A stretch of 64,000 bases of DNA from Litoditis marina (Eukaryota > Nematoda > Chromadorea > Rhabditida > Rhabditidae), in NCBI GenBank assembly GCA_964036275.1, contig OZ038433.1, forward strand, positions 10,469,009 through 10,533,008, read 5' to 3'. The position numbers and the translations under genes were made by a program. Under the pieces are notes generated by a model that made no database searches, had not been told where the DNA came from, and worked only from the letters and a program-made list of their open reading frames with translations. This document shows positions 1-12,500 of this stretch, piece after piece (the stretch's first letter is position 1; each line of letters begins with the position of its first letter).

Positions 1-713
1 CGATGCATGTCATACAAAGCAATAACATATTTCTCAACAAGTTGCAACGATACAGCATCTAGTGCACTGATACGGAGAGATAAGGGCTGGGGGTCTGGAG
101 ACGGGACACATGTAACAGAAACTTCAACGGGAGGACTTGGTAGTATTTCAGTGGAAACTGTTTCTTGGATAATATGATCATCAATATCAGTTGCTAGCAA
201 CGAAGTGGGCAGAATAGGAGAAGACAAACATTCGGGAACAATATTGCAAGCAACATTTCTGGATTGTTCAACTACCTCCATTTCTGTTTGGTGGTTGGTG
301 TCGGCTGGATTGGACTGCGTTGTAGTTTGGTCGGTGACCTCAGCTCGAGTGGCGTCTCTTTTCGATTGTCTAGCAATGAATCCGGCCTTCCGCTGTTCCG
401 GTGTCTCGAATTTTCGCACATGAAAAGATGACATAGAAGCATCAGATTTCATTACATTGGAGAGATCAATTAGACGAGGAAACGGAATACCATCTTTGAT
501 AGAAACTTTGAGTGGACGAGAGAAACCATCTTGACGAGGTTTTCCCAAACGGTGGAGAATTGATATACTAGATGGAGAGATAGACACCAAATTGAAAATT
601 GCATTCACCTTTCTCTTTGTTGTGGAATCCTCTGGTAGACCATAAATAGTGAGACATCGACGATCGTTGAAATGGTGTAGTTCGGATTGAATAAGGGTTG
701 AGTGTTTTGATTT
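1..713 (-). CDS. LINE retrotransposon ORF1-like fragment, runs off the left edge
   Basis: The minus strand is open from a GTG at about 713, just after an in-frame TGA, down to base 1, giving about 237 codons. The translation contains RRCLTIYGLPEDSTTKRKV, then LHRLGKPRQDGFSRPLKVSI and FHVRKFETPEQRKAGF. That order (an Ile-x-Gly-Leu-Pro-Glu turn, then Arg-Leu-Gly-Lys, then Arg-Pro-Leu-Lys-Val) is what I know from the RRM-like region of ORF1 proteins in CR1-like non-LTR elements. The rest is Ser/Thr/Pro-rich without domains I recognise. No ATG opens the frame near its 5' end, and an upstream overlapping frame (568-783) could mean a frameshift. ORF1 proteins bind element RNA in the cytoplasm. The family call is an inference from motif order. 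The continuation, and any ORF2, would lie left of the window. Confidence 0.55.
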
Positions 714-810
714 CACTCAAAATGGTGGAAAAATGGGTTCGAGATGGTACCATTTTTGGACGAGGCGAGGGCATGATAATCAATCGAGAGAGGGGTCACC
801 GCTCACGACC

Positions 811-917
811 AGGCAAAGGGGTGTTTTGAGGCAAAGGGGTGTTTTGAGGCAAAGGGGTGTTTTGAGGCAAAGGGGTGTTTTGAGGCAAAGGGGTGTTTTG
901 AGGCAAAGGGGTGTTTC
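811..917. repeat. 18-bp minisatellite, six copies
   Basis: The unit AGGCAAAGGGGTGTTTTG repeats head to tail six times. The first five copies are essentially perfect and the last diverges at its end. It is open in both directions, which is why it gives spurious short peptides (RQRGVL and KTPLCL repeats). It lies immediately upstream of the LINE ORF1-like fragment. Confidence 0.95.
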
Positions 918-1314
918 AATTTCACATTTACAAATGTTTGCTGCAATCCTGAGTGTAAATTCCAAAATTTCAAACGTAAATGATTCTGGTTTACTGCAAA
1001 AAGTGATATTACCAGGCGTACTTCATCACAAAACTTTTTACTTCAGAAGTCCCCCCCCCCCAAAACCACTTTCCCAGAGGAAAAAGGACACTTTTAGATA
1101 TTCATATTTCATATTTATTCTCTCACGTCGCTTCGTTACGAGGCGGTGATCATCATACATGTCACAGATATTTGTAGTAGCAGCTTCTTCTGAGTTGTTC
1201 TTGGTACGTTTCTGAATGGCTAAAATGTAAACAACTGATTTTCTGGTTCACTTCGTTTTTCTGCTTTGTTTAGCTGAGACGAGGGAAACGTTTGAAACCC
1301 TCAGGTATGGTATT

Positions 1315-1660
1315 GGGAAGTAGTTTACATTTGCCCCCCACCCTGGTCGAAAATGGGTTGAAAACGGCCCGTACTACAATCGCCCCCCACCTTTGGGGGG
1401 GGGGGCGATTATACACCATGCTTATTTACTGCAGGCTTGGGTTGAGTGGGGGGTGATTGTTCATCAGTTCCGGGTATGTACTATCACCCCCCCATTTTGT
1501 ATTGTGGGAGGTGATTGTTCATTGTCGAAGATGTACAATGTCCCCCCACCCATTTACCAATTACCCCCCACCTTCGCGCGACTTTTCTGGGATTTCAATT
1601 AGATGGGGGGTAATAGTACCATGAGGGGGTGATTGTTGGGTGGGGGGCGATTGTACATTT
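1315..1660. repeat. C/G-run rich degenerate repeat tract
   Basis: Runs of 5 to 11 C or G alternate with short AT-rich words such as GATTGTTCAT, GATTATACAC and GATTGTACAT. The motif CCCCCCACC or its complement recurs about every 30-60 bases, so this is a degenerate tandem structure. I see no coding potential. Confidence 0.6.
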
Positions 1661-1698
1661 TTTCCTGGTATTGTAGTTTACACCCTAGACGATCGTTT

Positions 1699-1836
1699 TA
1701 TACTTGAAGTCCATTGAATAGTCGCCGAAAGTCGCCATTCTAATGAGGAATCGCGCACGTTGTCATTGCACGTTTCTGAATTCTGATGTGTTAGACATGT
1801 TTGACGTGACTGTGCAATTGGCTAACACAATAGTAT
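1699..1836 (-). mobile_element. MITE family A, copy 1
   Basis: Reverse-oriented member of a ~130-bp family found ten times in this window. It starts TATACTTGAAGTCCATTGAA, holds GTGCACTTTGTCATTGCACG-like sequence in the middle, and ends ACTGTGCAATTGGCTAACAC. The ends are imperfect inverted repeats. It has no coding capacity. Confidence 0.75.
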
Positions 1837-2038
1837 GTTTTCTAGATCCAACTAAAAAACGTTTCTCTTTGACTCTAGGTGAAATTTCCCAATAAAGTTA
1901 TATAAAAACAAACGAAAATCGCTCTTTTTCTCGCCCTGTTTTCGTAAAACGAGTGACACTTTTTTAAATTGTGAAAAGTGAGCCGTCCAATTTTGACGGA
2001 TGCGCTCTCGCATCTCTATTTGCACTGTGACACAGTGA

Positions 2039-2232
2039 ATCCTCCCGGGGATGCCGGTTACTGTAGTTCCAATTTTCGCTGTGTCCTGTTATTTTCGAGT
2101 TCAAACTTGTCAGTCAACTACCCCCCCCCCAGCGGGACCCCCGGGGATGCCTGGGTACTGTAGTTGTGAATTTCGCTGTGTCCTGATTATTTTCCGTTCC
2201 AAACTTGTCAGTCAACTACCCCCCAGCGGGAG
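2039..2232. repeat. ~95-bp tandem duplication
   Basis: Two adjacent copies share CCCGGGGATGCC, TACTGTAGTT, TTTCGCTGTGTCCTG, CAAACTTGTCAGTCAACTAC and a C run followed by AGCGGGA. Together they fill the interval. No gene is seen. Confidence 0.8.
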
Positions 2233-2758
2233 CCTCTCATCACGCGCATCTACTGGCGAGTGTCAGTTCTGAGTGGTTTTTCGAGGTTCCTTTTTGTTTA
2301 GTCGCCGAAATCTCGCGGGATTCCAGTCTCCAGTGTGATAACTGAGTGTTTTGGCCCTTTTATGGCACAAACTATAGCGGCAATCTGTTTTGGTCAAACG
2401 AAGCTGAATCTCAGTTACCGCTAAAACTTTTTTAACTTGTAAGTTTTTTCTCTGATTTCTCTCTCTCTCTCTCCCTCTCTTTCTATGTTTTTCTCTCTCA
2501 CAATTTATCTTTTTGATGCGTTTTTCAACATCAGTTATTTCTTTATTCTTAGTAGATCTCTGCTTATCTATTTCTCTCTCTATCTCTATCTCTGATAACT
2601 GAATGTTTTGACATTTTCATGGTAAAATATGGCGGAAATCAGAATATCATTTGTTGAATTGGTTGCGTCTGGATTTGAGGCGAAAAGTATCACTTTTATT
2701 CTTCCTTCTCGTAACAATTAGTTTACATTGTAACTATATCAAATTTGGGCTTTGAAGC

Positions 2759-2868
2759 AGGACGACTATGTGGACCAATCCCGTGACATCGGTCCTTTAA
2801 ACTGCAATTGAAAAATGTATTGCGGTTTAAAGGACTGATCCGTTGCGATTGGACCACATAATCGTCCT
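2759..2868. mobile_element. Fold-back element (~110 bp)
   Basis: The left arm AGGACGACTATGTGGACCAA and the right arm, reading AGGACGATTATGTGGTCCAA on the opposite strand, form an imperfect hairpin of about 48 bp per arm (both arms also hold GTCCTTTAAAC) around a short AT-rich loop. The form is that of a small non-autonomous fold-back transposon. Confidence 0.75.
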
Positions 2869-3119
2869 TCTTTAATTGTTGTTTGGTCAAACGAAGCTGC
2901 ATCTCAGAATACAACCAAATTGTTCTCCTCAACTCGGATTGGTTTCTGTTGACTACCGCATTTGTTGCTCATCTTCGTTCTCTTTCTGGTTGTCGGCTCT
3001 TTCTCTTTTTCCCTACTTTCATTCTTTGCTCTTCTCTTTTTTCTCGAGATTTCCATCTGTTTCCCGGTCTATCTCACTCCCTCTCTATCTCTGCCCTCTC
3101 TCATCTTTCTTCTATTCTT

Positions 3120-3196
3120 CTCTTTCTTCTCTCTCCACTCCTCTCTCTCTCTTAGTCTTTCTCTGTCTACTCTTTCTCTCGTATCTCCCCCCCCCT

Positions 3197-3258
<62 letters not shown>

Positions 3259-3262
3259 CCCC
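3120..3262. repeat. (CT)n microsatellite
   Basis: Nearly pure CT dinucleotides from about 3200 to 3260, preceded by a longer T/C-rich degenerate stretch from about 2990. The apparent Ser/Leu or Arg/Glu reading frames are by-products of the repeat. Confidence 0.95.
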
Positions 3263-3504
3263 TCTCTGGTGTTATAAATCCGCCCCAGTGCACACAGCAT
3301 CATTTTTATGTTCATTGGGAAATATGGAAGAATGGAAGCCATATTAGAGCGGGAAATAGTCGACTGAAAAAAACATTCTAAAAAACGTTTATAAAAAGGT
3401 GGTATACAAAATTATTCCTCTGTTAATTGAATGTGAATAATTCAGATCAGAAAGAGGCTGTTTACAAAACAATTAGTATGTATAATTAATTTAAATTGAT
3501 TCAG

Positions 3505-6500
3505 ATTCAAAACGGCGGAATCACAGCGGAGTATCGCCAGCGGCTTGCCCTCAAGGTAAACACTTTGTTCTTTTTTTGCCCGTTGACCCAGATGAGAAAA
3601 AAGTTATCATCCACTAAAAAACCTGCTATGAAAAAATGAGTAAAGAAGAATTGAGAATATGGAAAGAAAAGGAAGAATCGAGAAAAAGAACATATGAATG
3701 AGAAGAAGTAAACCCAGCTACACTAGTTATAAATGAAGGTGTAATAGTCTCTTAACACGTGAAAGCTTTCGATCATTGCACGATGTCAAATGCTGATTCG
3801 CTAAGGGCTTGAATTCTTTTTCTTCGGATGAAAACGTTTGAGTATCAGTTCCATTTCTTTCGCGATTCTTGGAACACCAGAAATAACACTTTCTGATAAC
3901 ATTTAGTTCTACTTTTATTTGAAAATGCAGACCACCCGCAGAATAAGATTGTGACGATGAATTTCGCTAGATACACTTTACTGTATTGTCTGAGCCAGAC
4001 GAAGACCCAGTTACAGTTGTAGTCTAATACATCAGCAGAAACAACACTTTCAATTTGACCTCAAAACAGTGATTAGACTACAAACACAGCAGAAAAATCA
4101 ACACTGAACTTAATCAGTAATTAACTGGTCATATGTTGAACTAACCACACTTTTGATTCATCACAAAAATGCAACCCACAATCAAACTACAAACTACAAA
4201 CACAGCAGAATAAGTGAAATGAAAGTCTGGTTGACTCTGTCTAGAGCGACCCCTAGTTGTCTAGTTGGTGATATAATTGGACACACGCCAGATATATTGC
4301 ACCAGTGTGTTTCACTTGGAAATCAGCTCGGGTGGACTGAATAGAGTCGTCGCCCACGGAAAGGCGGGAGGGTACTGTATATCTCACTTTTCGCTGTGTA
4401 CGCACACATGTTCTCGATTCCAAAACATGCCCGTTATGTACTCCAATAGCGCAGTGATTAGCGGACTGCTACGAAACTTTTGCTCGCAGGTTCGATTCCG
4501 GGGAGAGACAGAAATTCATAAATTTGGGACCCACTATAGAGTGAAAAAGAAGAGAAAGAGAAAAAGAAAAAAGAGAGTAATTTTGATTAGTCTGGAAGTT
4601 TTGTGTAACACCTAGTTCGCAAATATGTTTTGCTACCGAACTAAAGCTATTTTGAAATTATCATGAAGAACTCGTATTTTCCGTAGTAAAACAATTATGT
4701 AAAAGGATGACTTCGTGCAGTTTTTGTTATAAATTGTTTCGAACAACTTCACCGGTTGACTGCATTCATACTTCCGATCCCCAGATTAGAAAGTTGCCGA
4801 GATGCATAGTCGTCGCTTACAGAAAGGCGAGGGTGTACTGTATATCTCACTTTGCGCTGTGCAAGAACACATATACCCGATTCGTCCACACTACTGCAAT
4901 AAACGCAGTTGGTATAGTGGTTAGCGTTTGCGCCTCCCAAACTTCTGAGCCCGGTTCGAGTCTCACATGAGGCCGCTATTTTATAAATTTGGCACGCACT
5001 ATAAACTATAATTATTGAGTCAGTTTCCCGTTCCGTCTGTCATCTGACTGAAAGTAGGAGTCTTAACATTCTCTCACGGCCTTTCCCATCCCTCCAACCC
5101 CCGCCACCTCGCCGGCATGATGTCCAACCCTGCCCTCCCTTCTAGCCGCGGTGTTTCCGCGGTCTCCCAGGGGACGTGCCGCCGTCCCGCGGCAAGGTGG
5201 CCCCCGGTCCGCCAATGGTTTTTTGATAGATTTCGAGGCCGATTTGTCAGCCGGCTCGTTACTTTGCCTCCTCTTTCCCCCCTACTAAATTCATCGGGTT
5301 CTCATCTGGATAGACTCCGCCCACTTTTGGGGGATGAGCATGCTCACCTGACAAATTACATTACCCCCAATGGAGGACTGCAGCAGTTGCACGTGAAACT
5401 CCGCCGATTACGTCATTTTATACTTTTCGTCTTGGAATTGGCTATTTTCTTATATTGTCCTCGAACTTTGCTTTTTACGCAACTCGCCAGTTTAGGAACC
5501 GAAGCAAGTTATTAGTTATTGAAACGTGTACTTCACGTGAATAAATCGATATTCTGCTATCAATCGATACCTATCTGAATCATGTCCCGGATATCTTCGA
5601 TGGCCTACAAGCGACGGCCTCCTTCTGTTTCGGAGGAACGACGCTCGCAGTCCAATTCTCGACTATTTGATAGAATCTATCGACGTGGACAGATATATGC
5701 GACGAATAAGGTAATCCCTACTCAAATTAAAAGTCAAGGGACTATTAGGCCCTAATAGTGTGAATTCGGCTGAAAAATCACGGGCCTAAAAGGAACCTTT
5801 TAGGCACGTCACTTTTCACCTATGTTATAGTCGTTGTTATTTCCACGTGGAATATTACAGTATACTCTACTGAGATTTGTAATTTGTTTCCTAGTTGCGC
5901 CAGCAGCTGAATCTATCAACAAGACAGATATACGCTACGAATAAGGTACTTCCCATATGGTCCGTTCCATTCATACGTGGAATCTTACAGTAACATTTGT
6001 TGAGATTTTTTTCCGAGTACGTATGCTAGAGATCCCGGCACCTTCATCCTATCGTGCGTCTCCTCAAACATACGCTATTTCTCTGCTCTTACATCCCGCC
6101 GGGATGTGAGAGATCGTCTAGCATACGTACTCTGGCTGCGCCTGTTAGAACAGAATCTATCGTCGAGGTCAGATTTACGCCACGAATAAGGTACATCCCA
6201 TATGGTCCGTTCCATTCATACGTGGAATCTTACAGTAACATTGGTTCAGATTTTCTTCCCGAGTATGCATGCTAGAGATCCTGTTACTTTTATCTCATCC
6301 TGCGTCTCCTCAAACATACGCTATTTCTCTGCTCTTACATCCCGCCGGGATGTGAGAGATCGTCTAGCATACGTACTCTGGCTGCGCCTGTTAGAACAGA
6401 ATCTATCGTCGAGGTCAGATTTACGCCACGAATAAGGTACATCCCATATGGTCCGTTCCATTCATACGTGGAATCTTACGGTAACTTTGGTTCAGATTTT

Positions 6501-9500
6501 CTTCCCGAGTATGCATGCTAGAGATCCTGTTACTTTTATCTCATCCTGCGTCTCCTCAAACATACGCTATTTCTCTGCTCTTACATCCCGCCGGGATGTG
6601 AGAGATCGTCTAGCATACGTACTCTGGCTGCGCCTGTTAGAACAGAATCTATCGTCGAGGTCAGATTTACGCCACGAATAAGGTACATCCCATATGGTCC
6701 GTTCCATTCATACGTGGAATCTTACAGTAACATTGGTTGAGATTTTCTTCCCGAGTACGCATGCTAGAGATCCTGTTACTTTTATCTCATCCTGCGTCTC
6801 CTCAAACATACGCTATTTCTCTGCTCTTACATCCCGCCGGGATGTGAGAGATAGTCTAACATACGTACTCTGGTTGCGCTTGTTGGAACATAATCTATCG
6901 TCGAGGTCAGATTTACGCTACAAATATGATATAATAAATAATATGATACAAATATAATAAAAATACAAATACGTAGAATATGAATACCTTATTTGTAGTG
7001 TAATCTCGCTGTAGTTTGACGTCGGCACACGTTCGACCATGCTATAATTTAAGAGTTTCGACGGAAAAGCAAAGACTATCGACCGTTTCGACTCCTTTTC
7101 AAACCGATCTCCCACCGCCATTTTCAACGCCGAAGCATTTTTCTCAAATACGAAAACGTTCTCGAACCGTTTTTCGAGAACTGCTTCATAAATACTACTA
7201 AAAAAATCGTTCTGCAAAAAAATGATATTAATGAGAGTTTCAGGTTTGTTATCGACTTGCTTTCATGTAACTGAGTAGTCGTATGGCTTTTTGTGCAATG
7301 TTGAGTATTTCAATTTCTTAGAGTGAGAAAAGTATCTTCTCCACCCATGAGCTAGTTAATGTTGGTCTTGTTTGAATCGTAGAGGATGAGTATCTGGGAA
7401 AAGAAAACAAATTCTCAAATTGGTTCGAAGTTTTCAACCTCTGCTTCAAAAGGTTTCTGAAAAAATAGATAAATTTTCACGTTGATACTTTCCGTAAAAC
7501 TAGACAGAAGGATCATTCTTGCAGTTTGCATCCTCCTTTTCTATGCATAATATTAGTCAATTGCACAGTCACGTAAAAAATGTTAAACACAGCAGAACTC
7601 AACGCGCAATGACATTGGGCACGATTTTTCATTAACATGCAAATTTTACATGACTATTCAGTTTACTTCTAGTATATTTAAGGTTTCTGAAAAGCAGACT
7701 AAGCCTGAAATTAATACTTTTCGCAGTTTGCGTCCTTCTTCTTAAATTGTTTACGATATTTCATTGGCCTGTCTCCATCTTGTTTATGGCAAGGGTTTAT
7801 TACTGGTTTAGTTTATGTTTTGGTGAGACGGGCTCGGAAGACAGATAGTCTGAGTATCTCATGGGAATAGACCAATTTGAGTTGTAGTTTGATCACGCAC
7901 ACGAAGTGCTGTAGTTTAATCACACGTAAAAATGGGAACAAACCAATTTCAGTTGTAATTTGATCAAACGTAGTTAAAATGTAGTTGTGTCGAACATATG
8001 TAAAGGAAAGTGAACAAAATGTATATGTAGTTTGATGTCGATAAACACATTAATTTACAAGTTTCGCCTGAAAAACAATGGGATCAAACTATACTCGGAA
8101 CGCTGTTAATTACAAATTCGCGTTTGGTCGAAACTGTATTGCAACAAATCTAGAGATATAGTTTGCCCCGAAGAGACGTCAGACGACGCGGGGAAAAATC
8201 AATATATATGACAGTCACGCTGTATAAACAGTTATTTACTGTTTTGCAACGACGCTTGTTCTGAGTAAGCACGGCAGACAAGGTCAACATAAACTGTTCA
8301 GGCTTTTCATGGGAACAAACCAATTTCAGTTGTAGTTTGGTCAAACAAACTTCGCTGAAAACTGATTAATTTTCTTACTTTATTCTGTATAGCAACTTGA
8401 TACTTAATTATTCGTAACTTTTGGTCTGCGCGAAGCACCCCGTATTTACTCAATTCTTTTTGCACTGAAAAGTGTGGGTACATCTGTAAAATGAGACGCG
8501 TATTCAAAAAATGCACGTGGAAGTTATGGTGGGTGGAGGCGTGAGAAATCGGAAATAGTTCATTGGAATCATTCGAGCATTTATCGGAAATAGAACAGTT
8601 CACTATTGAGAAATAGGTTTCCACGTACGTGAAAAACACAAAAGTCCAATCAAAATTAATTTCGAGCACCTATCCGACTGCCAATGCTGTATCATAAAGA
8701 ACATTGAGCTGCCAGCAAAAAAAGTGACAAGAGATAGAAATGAAATAAAAAAGAAAAACAAAAAGAGAGTTGCAGAATGTTCTGGTCTCCGCAGCTTCGA
8801 GCTATGATTTATGGAAATTACAACTTTTGTTTGGAACATGAGTGTAGAATAAACTACAAATTTACAGGTGTAAAAGTTTCTATGAATTGTTTATAAAAGT
8901 TTTTTTTACAGGCGTTCGAGCATACGGCATCCTACGACGAGGCCATCAGTGGGTATATGCGAAGACAGTTGAAGGACGGAGAACGGAGCATCTCACTCAG
9001 ATACGGTGTGTCGGTTACGGTAGCACTGAATTCTTCTGTGGTTATGTGATTGCAGCCATTGTAAAACATGAAAAAGGCCAATTCTACAACCGGGGTTTTC
9101 AGGTTATTCTGAATCTTAAATTCCGGTTACCATCGAAGCTAACTCTGAAAACTTGGGGTTACAGAAAACGGTTAGATGAAGAATTTGTTAATGAAAAACC
9201 AGAAATGGGTGAAAAATATAAGAAAAACATGAAAATAGTTCACCACTACTGCTGTTTATGTGCTAGTGAAGGTTTTTCTCTACCCAATTTCACAAGTTTA
9301 ATGTTTTACAAGTTTTGTAGAAGCTAAAAAGTTTCGTTAAAGTTCTATCGTTCATTGTGCGACTACTTTTTCGGTCTCTGAACGTTTTTGCCTGGGCGCA
9401 TTCCAACTTCAATTTGTCTGTGGCTCCACACATTTATGCGTTTACTGGGCCGATGAGTTTTCGCATTTTAATCCAATTGAAATTGGGGAGAGAGGGGGGG

Positions 9501-12500
9501 GATAGGAGGAGAGAGGGAGAGAGAGAGGGAGAGAGGGGAGAGAGGGAAGAGAGAGAGGGAAGAGAGAGAGGGAATAGAGATAGGACGAGAGAGGAAGAGG
9601 AAGGGAGAACGGGAGAGAGAGGGAAGAGAGAGGGTAGAGAAGGAGGGGGATAGAGGGAAGAGAGATAGGAGGAGAGAGGGAGAGAGAGAGGGAGAGAGAG
9701 AGGGAAGAGAGAGAGGGAATAGAGATAGGACGAGAGAGGAAGAGGAAGGGAGAACGGGAGAGAGAGGGAAGAGAGAGGGTAGAGAAGGAGGGGGATAGAG
9801 GGAAGAGAGATAGGAGGAGAGAGGGAGAGGAAGGGAGAAAGATAGAGAGAGAGAGGGAAGAGAGAGATGGAAGAGAGAGAGGGAAGAGATAGAGAGAAGA
9901 GAGAGAGGGGAGATAGAGGGAAGGGCGGAGGAAAGGGCGGAGGGAAGGGGGGAGGGAAGAGAGAGAGAGAAGAGAAAGAGAGAAAGAGAGGGAGAGAGAG
10001 GAAGAGAGAGGAAGAGAGAGGGAAGAGAGAGAGAGAGGGAGAGAGGGAAGAGAGAGAGGGAAAACAGAGAGATGGGATAGGGGAGAGGGAGGAAGACGCC
10101 GAAAAGAAGGAGACCAACATAGAGAATAGGGGTGAACTAATGAGAGTTAGAGCAAGAGGAGGAACGAGATAACAATTATGTAACATATATAGATAATAGC
10201 CTGACCAATATGTTACCAGTATACAAGCTTTGTATAGGTGACGCCTCACACACATTATTCGAAATAAGGTCGATACAGATCAGAGTACTGTTAGAGAACA
10301 CGTGTACGATGAGACGCAGAGTTTACTAGTCGTTTTCCAGGTGCCAACCCCCATCAACAGCCGGGCGCTGAATTCTACTCGGTAGAGGAAGAAATGCCAA
10401 TCAAAGGTATAGTTTGGTTCGAGAGAACTTTATAAATAAAAACTCTGGTCTGGTTTTCTGACCACCCCAAGACTTTTCATTTTCCTTGGGCTTGGGCAGA
10501 ACGATTTGGGCTTTCTGAACTCCACTTCCTTCGAAGTTCAAGTTGTGAACCGTCGAAAATGCTATTTTTTCACAATTTCAAGTCAATTTTGTTGTACTAA
10601 TAAAACCCAATGGCAAAGAACGTCTTTCGCTGGAACGTTTGCTAAGAGTATTAACAAATAGACTGAGGTGTCACGTTTACGTACTTTTTATTGTAGTTTC
10701 GAGTTACACAAAAAGCTAGTACTTCATGATTTCAATATTTTTATGCCAAACATTGGCTGAATTTCCGCGAGAAGGGAAGTACGCATGGCTGACGTTGCTA
10801 GCCAATTCTCAAAGTGGATGAATATTCGGAATAAATACAAAAAAAGGGCACAATTATTCGAAGTTACCAGCGAAGTGCATGCGAACAAAGTTGAAAAAAA
10901 AATGTTTCAGCTATTTTGAGAAAATGCAATGAATCGGGTTCAAATCTGCGCGTGATGAAAAAGAATCTCTACGCAGAGACACTACGTTCTTGAAAACACA
11001 TTGTTTTGTAGATAAGTTTATACTGTTTAGTTCTTCTTCATTATCAAAGTTGCAGTTCCGAATAAGTCTTACTGACCACATTAATTTAACCAATGTATAT
11101 ACAGGTTATTATGTTGATATATTTCCAGTCCTGAATGGTTCTCCCGGTTACATCAACATTCTGGATGCCCTGAACGGCTGGCAGCTAGTGAAGGAGCTGA
11201 CAGATACCACCTCGTTGCCGGCAGCCGCCTCCTTCAAACACGTTTCTCCTGCTGGTGAGCATGAGCTCAGACTTGCGACCGCTCAGTTGAGAGGCTGGAC
11301 TTAGCATGCAAAAATACTATTTATTTCAAGAGACCGGGTTATTAAAGTATATAGAGACTGCGGTCATAGTGTGAACGCGTCAAAGTGTACAACATAACAT
11401 TTTTTTTTACATCGCCGATTTACTTCGGCGTGAAACACTAAGTGTGAAATATTGACTTAGTTGACGTTTTACGACGTCGTATGTTTCATCAACTCGGGTA
11501 TGGAATGTCGAAACACTGTGGAAGTACTAAATCAGTTTATTGGGTTCGGTGTCTACGTACCATAGGTTCAATAAATATTCTTATTCTTATAACGGCAATT
11601 TCGATTTTCTTCCAGGCGCGGCCATCGGAATTCCGCTGAACGAGGCGGAGGCCCAGTCGTGTATGGTGGCCGATGTCCCCCTGGACACGAAGAGACCGTC
11701 TCTGGCGGCGGCATACGCGAGGGCCAGAGGTATACCGGTTTATGAAAATGGGGGCTTGTACTTGAGCCCACCCCCATGTTTTTAGATCAAGCTTTTGAGT
11801 TCTTGATCGGGGACACACGCTAGGACACAGGCGTTGGAAAGTAATTTTGAACGAAAAATTGAAAAATTGATTAAAAAACCCACATTTTCTTCGTTTTCGT
11901 TGAGAACCAGACTCAGGAGAGTACTTAATCTGGACTTAATCTGGACTCTGTTCACGAATATTGAACTACATTTCCACATCAGCAGTGTGTTTTTCTTTGA
12001 GAACAGGAATGGGCAGTTGACCTGGAACGCCTTCATAAAATGACTGCATTTTTCGGTAAGGCTGAGACTATTCTCCCCCCTGCTTTGTCTGTGTTTTGAG
12101 ATATTGTTGGTCTACTCATTTACTATCGAAACACATGTTTTTTTTCTCTCTAAAATTCACTCACCTATACTGTTAGTTAATTTCACAGTCACGTGAAACA
12201 TGTTAAACACAGAAGAACTCAGAATCGTGCAATGACAAAGTGCACGATTCCTCATTAGATTGCTAATTTTACGTGACTATTCAATTTAACTTATTATACA
12301 GTATATAGTCTTGTTTTTCATTGATGGGATCTCAAATTGTATAAAACTTATCCTGGTTTCGATAGTGAACTAGTTGCGACATTCCACGTTTTAGTTGCGC
12401 GTCTCCCGTGACCCAGTTATATCTGCAGCGAGTGCCCGTGCTGGTCAAGTGATGTAGTTTGACGTTTCAATCCGCTTTTCCGTGAACTTGTTGATGTTTG

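Larger units (their letters stand above)
1837..3504. other. Non-coding stretch before the first visible ATIC exon
   Basis: Apart from the repeats listed separately I see no exon with a convincing protein signature on either strand. TTTGGTCAAACGAAGCTG occurs twice, near 2391 and 2883, as a direct repeat about 490 bp apart. If this is an ATIC intron, the exons for the IMP-cyclohydrolase half lie further left. Confidence 0.5.

Noticed and set aside
2876..3381. Several overlapping ORFs with Ser-Leu or Arg-Glu runs
   Set aside because: They are products of the (CT)n microsatellite in different frames.
4450..4510. A functional tRNA gene at the TAGCGCAGTG...GGTTCGATTCC match
   Set aside because: The flanks do not form an acceptor stem and the same core recurs in several elements with a common head and tail, so it is a SINE.
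6202..6957. Three ~77-87-aa ORFs starting [12 protein letters not shown]
   Set aside because: They are one frame repeated by the 246-bp array, reading through the fold-back element, with no protein signature.
8307..8669. 120-codon minus-strand ORF
   Set aside because: No motif, no splice-compatible neighbours and AT-rich codon use. Its length is within chance for this composition.
8887..9327. 146-codon plus-strand ORF ([14 protein letters not shown]...)
   Set aside because: It overlaps ATIC exon 8912-9005 in the wrong frame. The correct frame reads [15 protein letters not shown].
9434..10255. 273-codon minus-strand ORF, Ser/Leu/Pro-rich
   Set aside because: It is the complement of the GA-rich tract. 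The composition follows from the repeat and there is no motif or conserved start.
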